Shown piece by piece: positions 10,836 to 19,705 of a stretch of 64,000 nucleotides of DNA (positions are counted from its first letter, which is position 1; every line of letters begins with the position of its first letter). The notes beneath the pieces are model-generated. The model did no database searches and was not told the DNA's origin. It saw only the letters and a program-made list of their open reading frames with translations. Location: NCBI RefSeq assembly GCF_052857255.1, contig NC_135498.1:89818257-89882256 (forward strand), written 5' to 3'. A program made the translations under genes and the position numbers. Source of the DNA: Amblyomma americanum. Lineage: Eukaryota; Arthropoda; Arachnida; Ixodida; Ixodidae.

Positions 10836-13800
10836 ATGGCGGGTCTAAAAGTTCTGCAATGGAATTGTCGTTTCGTACTTTCTTCTCTCACGGATCTTGA
10901 AATACTTCTTCAAAAACATAATCCAGATATTGTGATTTTTCAAGAAACGTGGCTGTCTCCACTTAAATCATTTTCAATGAAAAAATTTCCGTATTTTCAG
11001 GGTAGACCGCATTAATGACAGGGGTGGTGGGTTAATAACCATGATCTCTACAAAAATATGTCACCGGGCATCAATCTCGCAGAAAGTTATTCTCCCTGAT
11101 TGTGAGTTTTTGGCGGTTGAAATCTCCCTTCCACAGTGCGCCACAGTAACTATTGCTAACGTCTACTTTCCTGTAGGTGTTCACAGGACAGACTGTTTGG
11201 ATACCTTACTGAGCGGAGCAAACAACACTGTCATCGCAGGGGATTTTAATTCGCACCACAATGTCTGGGGTAGTGGCTCTGACTCCTGCAGCCAACTTCT
11301 CTGGTCATGGGTATCTATGAATGCAGTGCGCTGCTGCAATTCTGGAGCAGTAACCTTTATGCGTGGTTTCTCCTTCAGTCATAAATTTAACATCAGCATC
11401 TCGTGGGGTTGGAGTATCTGCATGGTCAACAGTAGAGTTAGGTACATCTAGTAACCACTTTCCAATAATCTTTACTATTATGCCCTCTCCTATCAGAAAA
11501 GAAGGTGCAATCATGAAATTTGTAAATCACATTACGTATAAAATTTGATATCTGCCTCGCTTCCCGCCATAGTTAGCTCACGTCGAGCAGAAAGAGCTCA
11601 GCGGGCAATTTCCCTTCTGCAAGATGCTGCTGAGAGCTCTGTATTCTCTGTGTGCGCTACTGCCCCTGCCAGACAGCCGTCTCCTTGGTGGACGGAGGAG
11701 TGTGAGAAAGCTTATTGCCTTAGGAAAGCAGCATGGAAAAGCCTTTCCTATAGTAAGAGCCCAGCTAATTGGATAAATAAATGGATAACTTCTACTCTGC
11801 ATCTTTCAAAAGAGCTGTTAAAAAAGCAAAGGAGAATCATAATCAAAATTTTAACACATCTTTCTAAACCTCAGAATAAGAAGGCGCTATATAGATTCAT
11901 GTCGCAGAATAACAAATCTCCGGCCTCCAATCCCATAAAGTCAATGGTATTGTCTCCACAGGAAGCTAAGCAACACATTGAACGTATCGCTCAGGGGCTG
12001 GCTTTACGTTTCCAAGTGCAGAAAACGGAACCTTTGCACACTCTCACCCACAGCTCAGACTATCCCGAGATGGACGTGTCGGAACCCCTCCCAATTGTTT
12101 CCTCGATGCAGTCTGCTGCCCCGGGATCTGATGGTGTTACTGTGGGCATGTAAAATATTTTAGCGCAAGATTTTCCAACTCACCTTCTGGATATTGTAAA
12201 TGCGTCTTTGGAAAGCTCTTGGATTCCTTACAGTTGGAAAATTGCGAAAATAATTTTACTTTTGAAAAATGCAGAGAATGGATTTCATTTAGACCAATTA
12301 GACCGATTGCTTTAACCTCAAATTTAGTAAAGCTAATAGAAAGAGTAGTACACAGTTGCCTCACAGAGCATGTTCATCACTTTAACGGCCTCAGCTCCGC
12401 ACAGATTGGCTTTCGTCGCGGTAGTTCCATATGATCCCCGCAAGTGGATCTCGAGAGCCGAATACGACTAGCAATGCGCGAGAGAGAATTTGCGGCCTTG
12501 GTGACACTATTTGTTGCTAAAGCCTATGACAGCGTTGAACACACGGTCCTTATTAACAATCTTGCTGAGCTACATTCACTGCACTATATCTATGCTTGGA
12601 TTTGTGAATTTTTAAAAGATAGATTTTTCTTCTGTACAGACGGATCTTTCTGTTCTAGTACCTATGTTCAATCAAGAGGTGTGCCGTAAGTATCTGTTTT
12701 TTCTCCACTGCTTTTCAACATATTGGTTCGGGACATACCCATTCATCGAGACATTGCAGTATATGTATACGCAGATGATATAGCTTTTTTCGCATAAGAA
12801 AATGATATTCATGCACTATACGAGTGTTTGCAGGCATGCCTGAATGCTATTGACGTCTGGTTGAACCAAATTAATTTATCACTTAATGTCGGCAAATGTG
12901 GTGTGCTGGTATTTCTGCCCGACACTCCTTTGTACATCTCGCTAGTATACCGCTCCGCTCCAATTCGGCAGGTGGGGTCGGTTAAATACTTACGCGTTAC
13001 TTATGATCAAAACTTGGACTGGCGACACCACATTAAGAATAATGTCAATAAAAAGGAACGTGCTCGGGGCCGGTTGACATGAGTTGGCAATAAAAAGTTT
13101 GGCATGCGTCGTGACACGTTACTGTTGCTCTATAAGGCTTTTATGAGACCGATTCTGGAATTTGGTTGTGTCTTGTTTTCTGGTAGCGCAAACTACAAGC
13201 TGCAGCCATTAGCTTTACTGAAAAGGTGGGCCGTACGGCTATGCCTCGGGCTCCCAAAATCAGCTTCAAACGCTGTCCTTTATTTGGAAGCCCGTATCCC
13301 CGATCTCTTTTCCCGCTTCCAACTTCTAACAGTGCGTACTTTCCTCAGGTCCTTTGACCCGGCCCCCAGCGTTCGTAGTCAGATTTTTCTATCCCAACCA
13401 CACCTGTTTTTCAGTAATCATTGGCCACGCTATCAGCTTTCCCAAGTTAGGTTCGCGCAGAATCTATTAGCCCCGCTTCAAGTTAATCTGATCTCCTTGC
13501 ATCAAATTGCAGATACGCAGGCTGACCCCGTCTTCTATATGACCATATTTTCCCATCCCATGAGAAACTTATGCCCGCAAATATCCTAAATGGTCTCCTT
13601 TCCGAACACCTACAGGATTTTCCTCTTCATACTTTTATCTCCACTGATGCCTCCGGCAGCTGTGAGAAGGCGGCGATTGGGATATATTCGCAGGAGCTGG
13701 CTTGGAGCTACTCCGTTCGTATCCCAGATTATACTCATTCTTCGCAGAGTTTCTGGCCATTAGTTTAGCTCTTCTCAAACTTTCTAGACATGTAGCACGG

Positions 13801-14465
13801 GTTCTTATTCTTGCAGACTGCTTTTCAGTTCTAGTCTCTCTACAAAATGCGGGGAAATCTTTATTGAATCGTTCGCTTAGGTTTTTTGTTCCGCGCACAG
13901 TGCGTGAGATCCGCTTTGTCTGGGCAGCTGGGCAATCGGCGTCTATTTTAACGAGGTGGCTGATTTATTGGCAAGGTCAGCTCTCAGCGCGCCTGTAGTC
14001 TATACCGCCCCTCACATCATTCTGTTAGAAACTTCATGTTTCCAGCGCTTCCAACATATTTCAGGAAACCTGAGTGATCCAATGCTCAATACCGTGGATT
14101 TTAGCCACTTAAAGTTCCCATGGAATATCAGGTGGTATAAATCAAGGCTTTGTGAGGTGTCAATGACGCTTCTGCGATGCAGAATCCTTCACTTAAATTT
14201 GTACTCATGCAGATGTGGGTTCGCGGCGACAAACCTTTGTGTATCATGTGGGCAAGTTGAAACAATAGATCATTTCCTCCTCTCTTGCCGGCGGTTCGCA
14301 GTTCAGAGAAAACAGTATTTGGAGGTCCCTCTTTCGAGGTTAGGACTCCCGCTGTCTCTTCCAGTTTTTCTTTCGTTTGGTGCGAGCGCAAAGGGTTTCC
14401 CGTTAAGCAGTGTCTGCGGCTAGCTTCATGATTACATAAGTGCAACTGATCGATTACCTTGTTAG
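10836..14465 (+). pseudogene. ORF2 (EN-RT-RNase H), copy 3, degenerate
   Basis: ATG at 10836 (MAGLKVLQWNCRFVLSS) lies two bases after the ORF1 stop, the same spacing as in copy 2. Endonuclease motifs VIFQETWLSP and AGDFNSHHNVWGS are present; the SDH motif reads SNH. RT keeps AKAYDSVEH (about 12519) and YADD (about 12770), but the PQG motif has a stop (GVP then TAA at 12688-12690) and another stop follows YADDIAFFA. The thumb region reads LLLLYKAFMRPILEFGC. RNase H (13640-13975) has frameshifts near 13545 and 13735; NEVAD survives only as a split frame. TAG at 14421-14423 truncates the C-terminus relative to the expected end at 14465. Confidence 0.85.
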
Positions 14466-14618
14466 TTGTATACAAAATTTTGTCGCATGTCCAAAAACGC
14501 TCGATTCTATTCCTGGTAATTAATATTTCTTTAATTGATTTTACTGGTCCAATTTTATATTCTGCTCACACCTATTTTTCACCACGCAAATACCTCATTG
14601 GGATTATATACTGAACCT

Positions 14619-14648
14619 TGGCCAAACCCCCTGCGTGGGTATGCGCCA
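14619..14648 (+). other. 3' UTR hairpin of I-superfamily LINE, copy 3
   Basis: TGGC at 14619-14622 and GCCA at 14645-14648 around a C-run and GGG, 30 nt in all, followed by AAGAAGAAG. Confidence 0.65.
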
Positions 14649-14675
14649 TGCTTACTAAGGAAAAGAAGAAGAAGA

Positions 14676-15317
14676 TTTCTCTCGGCGTTTACGGGCAGCC
14701 ATTAGATATTGAAGGGAAAGCGGCGGTTTAACACAGGTGAAACCCTCTTGAGAAGCGAGCCACGCATTCATCCCTATACGATGTGATAACTGGCTTGTGG
14801 CTCTGTGTGGCAGCTGCCCGGCAAAAGCTTTGGACGCTCTACCTGTCGCTGTATGCTGACAAGGCGAGCATTATTTACGCTCTGTAGCCGCGGGAGTAAA
14901 GAAGTCATGTGTAGCAAACTCTGGCACAGACTCAAACCGATAGGCAACTGAAACTGAACGGTAATTATATGTTCTTTATACTAGCCGTGGCGGGGAAATG
15001 GTGCAGTGCATAAAAAAGTTGCTTGCATCTTTCCCAATGTCGTAAATCTGGCGCGATTACGGCAAACCTAATACTTCTATTACGGCGCATTGTAAAAGGG
15101 CAGCGCCATTTGTTTTGTTTTTTCATAATACTTATGTGTGAATGTTCTGAGCCCTCCGTGTCAAATGGCAGCTGATCGAGTGAATGAGCCAGGCCTGCGT
15201 TTTCCAAAAAGAGGCCGTGTAACATTTCAAAGTCCAAGAAGTCTGTTGAACTTGAAGTCTGCGCGGCATTAAAAATTAACTGGCGAAGGCTAGCTGTTAG
15301 TATGCGCCCGTGTTGTT
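14676..15317. other. Unassigned DNA
   Basis: About 640 bases between the array end and the stray LINE tail. No motif-bearing reading frame. The one ORF of note (90 codons, minus, 14965-15237) has no recognisable domain. Confidence 0.5.
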
Positions 15318-15388
15318 GTTGTTAATTTTTATCCCCATTCTATGGCACATGCCCATACAGGGGGATTAGCCAAGAATATGGGGGCACC
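15318..15388 (-). mobile_element. Stray I-superfamily LINE 3' tail, minus strand
   Basis: Read on the minus strand this gives CTTGGC, a C-run, TGGGCATGTGCCAT and then an (AAC)n tail, the same 3' end as the plus-strand copies. The 30-nt hairpin lies at 15343-15372. Nothing upstream (above about 15388) resembles the family's 3' UTR, so it is an extremely 5'-truncated insertion of about 70 bases. The (AAC)n tail groups it with the open copy at 30.6-35.9 kb rather than with the GAA-tailed array. Confidence 0.75.
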
Positions 15389-17129
15389 GAGAGTTTTTCA
15401 GGTAAATATTTCCTGGACGACAATAAAATGAATGGTGTGGAAGGAAGAACTAAAGAAAGGATCAACGAAATGAAACGGGAAATGCATAACGCACGTAGGA
15501 GATCGAGACTGATATTTATAGCCGAGTGGGTAAATGATATGATAATTGTAAGAATAAAAATAATATTGAAAAAATTAAGAAATTTAACAAGGTAGCCGTC
15601 TTGCTTCCATTAAAGAATTTTGGACGGCGGTACAGACTTGTGGCTGTACCCAAGTATGGTGGCTCCAAACGACAGTATGACTGGGCTGCTCAAACAAAGG
15701 ACAAGCTGCGCCCGTGCTTTCCAGCGGGCGCCAAACGTCTTTGGTGCGAGCATATCAAGCGTTTCAATGTGACAGCGTTACAGACGAAGTTCGGAAGAAA
15801 ATCGTCCGCTTTGTCACACTAATTCAGGATTGGTCGAAAGGATTGTGGCTCGAACGTTGAGCAGTGGAATAAAATTGATTACAGCATGACTTAAATTGTG
15901 GCGGTGAGGTCGTAGCATCAATGAAAGGTATTTGCAACCTATAATGATGTCACTTAGTTACGCTGAAAAGAAAACGTAGGCACGTTTTCGGGAACGCATC
16001 CATGACCCTTGGGTTGCGAGTCAGGCACGCTACGCCACTGAGGCACATTTGCTTGACATGGTTAAAGCAGGGCTTTGTGCGTCATGTCACGTATCACATG
16101 GTACAGCACAGTAATGAACTATTCTAATGAGTTTCCGCAGTTAGTAAGAGGTGCTAATTAGGTATGAATGTAGCAAAACACCACCAACACTGCCGCGTCA
16201 CGCCCTTCAGGCAGAGCTTAACTGTCCCCCAAGTTTTCGTAAAATTCTACAGCGTGTAGGAAGTGTACGCCGTCTATATCAACATCTTCGCACATCATTT
16301 CACTGGGTCTTCACTTATGGCTGTGTTAAAAATTACAACATTCCCTTTCAGTTAGGCGCTGCCGGCTATTGGATGCTGACAGATGGCGCTAGTTGGTGAT
16401 GCTTAGCGATTTCACTGGAACTGGGAAAGTACCGGAGCCGCTCTCTCTGCGTCGCGGCGCCTCCGATTCGCTCCCTGCGGTCATGTGGCCACGCGCTGGC
16501 AAAAATTTTCCAGTGGCTTTCCGGACTCCAGTGCCTCAGCTCGAAGACGACTTGCGTGGCGTGCTGCAGAGAATTTTGTGTCATGCTTAGCGTTTAGAAA
16601 AACCCTGGTAACGGACTTTCAACAGAGAAACGTGCCGTGTTGCTGCACCTTCGAGTGCACCAACCGGGAGGAATCAGGGAAGGCCCTTTTTACCATTCTA
16701 AGCGGACAGTGCTTTAAAAGGGAGTTGTCGGTCGTTCATTATTATTGGGGAGCGCTTAACTTCACAACCGTCAAAACGGACGATACAACACGGCAAACCG
16801 AGTGCATACTACCAACACAGTTTATTTTTGAAGGGGATCCTATTTATACACTCCTATAAAGGAAAAAAAGATAACAGACAAAAACCAAAACACGCATAAA
16901 ACCCAGCTAGCATAATACCGTACGAAAGGGGCTCGATCTTTTCGCACAAGTCATCCTTAACCATCTTAAGCTGCCAAATAGTTTTTCTGTTTTGGTCAAA
17001 GGCACAGACGGGTCGCTTACGTACAGCCCTGACGTTTTTGCCTGAAGCGATACAAAAAGTCTCCCACAACTCTCTCATGACCTTGTTCTTCGATTTCAGA
17101 AAAGCCGTTGTGCTTTCCAACAAGCGTTG
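15389..17129. other. Unassigned DNA with possible transposon remnants
   Basis: No gene I can support. Near 15990-16050 the minus strand reads GCCTCAGTGGCGTAGCG and further tRNA-like sequence, probably a degraded SINE head. At 16640-16680 one frame reads CTFECTNREES, slightly like the start of a THAP zinc finger (C-x4-CTNR), but the remaining Cys and His are not seen. A minus-strand frame of 89 codons (16854-17123) is unrecognised. Confidence 0.4.
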
Positions 17130-18186
17130 GCACTTGGGCCTATTTCAGTGTGCTGCAAGCCAACTACCAATCTTGGTCCGAACAATTGGTCTCTGGCCTT
17201 CGCTCCTCCGAAACTCAAATTCAGCTCTCAGAGGCGGGCTCGGATGTGGACAACCACCTACTCCAACTCTGAGAGGCCCGGCGTCGCCTGGCAAAAAGCA
17301 CAACCTGAAACTTAAAGCTCGCGTCACCGAGCTAACCCGACAATCGACTGAGTATGCGGCCCAACTCGGCGACTCTAAACTGTGTGGCCCAATGAAAAAA
17401 GGCCGCGCGGCAAATGTCTAGTCGGAACACGTGGCGACTCTTTCGCGCCCTAATTGACCAAATGCAAAGACGCACGGAAACTCAAAAACCGATCCAAAGA
17501 ACAATACACAGCTTTCAGGGCAACACAACTCAGTAGGCGCACAAGCTCCTGGACCGGTATTTGTGCACCACACAGGACCCCTGCGGGCCGGCGTACTCAT
17601 ATGTAAGCTCTGAGAACGTTGACCTGGATCAACTATTCCAGATCCATGACCTGTGGGCGGCCCTGGCCAAAATGAAACGTGGCCCTGCTCCGGGCCGGGA
17701 CAAAATTAGTCAAATTGTTAGCCAACATAGCTATCTTTATTAGATGACTAACTCAATTTGGCTTGAGGAAGTGCCGCTGCCCATCGACTGGAAGACCGCC
17801 CTGGTCACCTTCATTCCTATAGCTGGCTAGGCCATTACTCATGGAGACGATAGTACGCGGCTGGCTGTCCGATGTAATGGAGTCCGAACACATTTTCGCA
17901 GACACCAAGTTGGAATTTCGCGCACAGAGATCTGCACAGGATGTCTTTCTACAAGTCAATCTGGCTGTCTTCGACAACGTCGAACGCCTCCACAATGACA
18001 AGGTTGTACCAGCCTTGGATAGGGGACATTCGACGTTACCCACGAGATCATTCTCACCCACCTCTATGAAACTGTGGCAGAAACTCCTTTCAATGCATTC
18101 GGCAATTTTTTGGCGAGAGCCTTTAATGGCTCACCGTTGCCCGTCCGTCCGTCCACGAAATGTCACACTATGACGTCATCAAAGGC
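17130..18186 (+). pseudogene. Second RNase-H LINE family, left half of ORF2
   Basis: Degenerate LINE ORF2 covering the linker after the endonuclease and the start of RT. Frames can be followed through KARVTELTRQSTEYAAQLGDS (about 17309), the linker CTTQDPCGPAYSY (about 17564), AALAKMKRGPAPGRDK (about 17659), IDWKTALVTFIP and VTHEIILTHLYET (about 18034). Several stops and frameshifts. Recognisable RT sequence ends around 18125, before the PQG motif. That missing part and the YADD, thumb and RNase H regions appear at 35947-37630 in the same orientation, so I read the two as halves of one copy split by later insertions. The last about 60 bases (18125-18186) do not fit either half. Confidence 0.7.
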
Positions 18187-18187
18187 A

Positions 18188-18204
18188 TAATTGCTATAAC
18201 ATAT
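18188..18204 (+). repeat. Left target-site-duplication copy, first part
   Basis: AATTGCTATAAC followed by ATAT. This is the first part of a 51-bp segment that recurs at 25971-26021. The LTR element interrupts it here and it resumes at 23326. ATAT at 18201-18204 is also the 5' copy of the LTR element's 4-bp duplication. Confidence 0.8.
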
Positions 18205-18377
18205 TGTAACGTGCTTCCACAGAACCTCGACGGAAGAAGCAGAAGATGAAGGACTGACCCGCGGAGAAAGAGGAAGAAAAAGAGAGAGCTGAAGGACGCT
18301 GCTAGGCTTCCTGCTTCCATCCTGCTTCGACCGGTCCCCTCTTTGAATAAACCCCCGTGCGTGCAAAGCACGTAACA
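18205..18377 (+). repeat. 5' LTR (173 bp)
   Basis: Begins TGTAACGTGC and ends GCACGTAACA, with short inverted termini (TGT/ACA; also TGTAACGTGC against GCACGTAACA as near reverse complements). Contains AATAAA at about 18346, a candidate polyadenylation signal. No mismatch to the 3' LTR by eye. Confidence 0.92.
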
Positions 18378-18395
18378 GGTTGGTGAGAGGTGCGG
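18378..18395 (+). other. Primer-binding-site position
   Basis: Sequence directly after the 5' LTR (GGTTGGTGAGAGGTGCGG), where minus-strand synthesis should be primed. I cannot assign the tRNA. The LTR end plus the first bases here recur as 16 identical bases inside the integrase region at 22258-22273. Confidence 0.6.
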
Positions 18396-18468
18396 GGTAT
18401 CGACCACGGAGCATTCCATCTACCGAAGGAGCCGTAGACTCGCAGGCTTCCCACTACTGCCATCGGAC

Positions 18469-19677
18469 ATGCCTGGAGACGACAATGCTGAGCAACCCGG
18501 GCTATCCACAGCGAACAACTGGCCACATTATCGAGAGCCCCGCACATTTTTTGGAAAACCTGAAGAGGACGTTGACGAGTGGCTGAAACACTACGAGCGG
18601 GTGAGCAAATACAATCGATGGAACGCTGCTACTAAACTGGCTAACGTTGTGTTTTTCCTTGCCGCCACTGCCCTTGACTGGTTCGACAATCATGAGGATA
18701 CACTGAGTTCATGGGCTACCTTTACGACCGAGATAAAGAAAAATTTTGGGGATGAATCGGCAAAAAAGAAGCGTGCGGAACAGACATTGCTTCACCGCGC
18801 GCAAGTACCCGGAGAAACTTGCACGGCATACATCGAAGCCATCTTAAAGTTATGCAAGCTAGTTAACTCCAGAATGCTTGAAGAAGACAAAGTCGGCCAC
18901 CTTCTAAAAGGAATTGCGGAAGATGTTTACAATTTCCTGATTAGCAAAGAGAGCCTGAGCACCACCGCTGACGTTATAGAACATTGCAGAACATTTGAAG
19001 CTCTTAAGCTGCGTCGAATCACCCCTAAATTCGGAAGATTGGCCAATGTCACCTCTATAGCCAGTGTTGAAGCCAGTCCTCCAAATTCTATGGCTGATAT
19101 GATTCGAGAGATTGTGCGCGAGGAATTGTCCAGATCCCGGGATACCTTCTGCCACACACAATATCTGCGGCACAGTTCTGCACCGGAGGAAGATGTTGCC
19201 GCCCTGTCGACTCCTTGGGCTCCACCCAACGGCACTTTGCCCATGGACGATCGGAACATTGCCCAACGTTATCGCCACCAGCCGACAGAAAGGAGGTCCA
19301 CCTACCCAGAAGACGTGGTTCGTCAGCAACGAGATCCTGGCTTCAGCCAACGTCGCGACTTTGTTCGCCAGGACTCTTATGGCGGTCGCTGGCGCTCTCA
19401 ACCTTTGTGCTACCGGTGTGGCATTGCAGGGCATATCGCTAGATATTGCCGCCGTCGTTTCCCAACTTCTCAAGACTGCCAACCCCCGGCGAATACTTAC
19501 GGGCAACTGCACACCGCGCAGCAGAGACCCCCAACGTCCGCTTGGGACCCGTACCGTCCGAGCAATTTGCGGAGTTCATCACCCGCATCTGACCGCAGTG
19601 TGACGCCGCCACCTCAGCGCCAACGGCGGTCACCTTCTCCTCGACGTCGTGCATCCCCTCCGCCTCCGGGAAACTAG
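18469..19677 (+). CDS. gag: Gag of Ty3/gypsy element (402 aa)
   Basis: Structural capsid/nucleocapsid protein. ATG at 18469 is followed by a retrotransposon Gag capsid-like region (about residues 25-130: FFGKPEEDVDEWLKHYERV, LDWFDNHEDTLSSWATFTTE) and, at about residues 314-327, one zinc knuckle CYRCGIAGHIARYC that fits CX2CX4HX4C. A Pro/Arg/Ser-rich tail ends in PPPPGN and TAG at 19675-19677. Single-knuckle Gag of about 400 residues is usual for this superfamily. The stop sits directly on a slippery heptamer that can carry ribosomes into pol. No internal lesion is seen, so this ORF could still make Gag. Confidence 0.88.
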   Translation: MPGDDNAEQPGLSTANNWPHYREPRTFFGKPEEDVDEWLKHYERVSKYNRWNAATKLANVVFFLAATALDWFDNHEDTLSSWATFTTEIKKNFGDESAKKKRAEQTLLHRAQVPGETCTAYIEAILKLCKLVNSRMLEEDKVGHLLKGIAEDVYNFLISKESLSTTADVIEHCRTFEALKLRRITPKFGRLANVTSIASVEASPPNSMADMIREIVREELSRSRDTFCHTQYLRHSSAPEEDVAALSTPWAPPNGTLPMDDRNIAQRYRHQPTERRSTYPEDVVRQQRDPGFSQRRDFVRQDSYGGRWRSQPLCYRCGIAGHIARYCRRRFPTSQDCQPPANTYGQLHTAQQRPPTSAWDPYRPSNLRSSSPASDRSVTPPPQRQRRSPSPRRRASPPPPGN

Positions 19678-19705
19678 GAGGCGCGGCCGATGGAGGTGAG
19701 GCCGC
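19668..19705 (+). promoter_or_regulatory. Candidate -1 ribosomal frameshift signal (gag/pol)
   Basis: The gag codons GGA AAC are preceded by G, giving the heptamer G GGA AAC (19668-19674) in the correct X XXY YYZ phase, immediately before the gag TAG. After an 8-nt spacer, GCGGCC (19683-19688) and GGCCGC (19700-19705) form a six-pair GC stem with an 11-nt loop. A -1 slip here enters the pol frame, which is open across this point. Confidence 0.75.

Larger units (their letters stand above)
9590..14675 (+). mobile_element. I-superfamily LINE, copy 3, full-length but degenerate
   Basis: The 5' UTR (about 9590-9744) matches copy 2's, followed by ORF1, ORF2 and a 3' UTR ending in AAGAAGAAG near 14664-14675. 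ORF2 is closest to copy 1. The right flank is unassigned DNA, so this is the 3' end of the array. Confidence 0.85.

Noticed and set aside
1..14675. Copies 1 and 3 as a simple segmental duplication
   Set aside because: Their flanks and their lesions differ: copy 1 has a 29-bp deletion and two stops absent in copy 3, and each has different neighbours.
16600..17123. THAP-domain or P-element transposase gene
   Set aside because: Only C-x4-CTNR resembles a THAP start. No further Cys/His ligands or transposase motifs could be followed on either strand.
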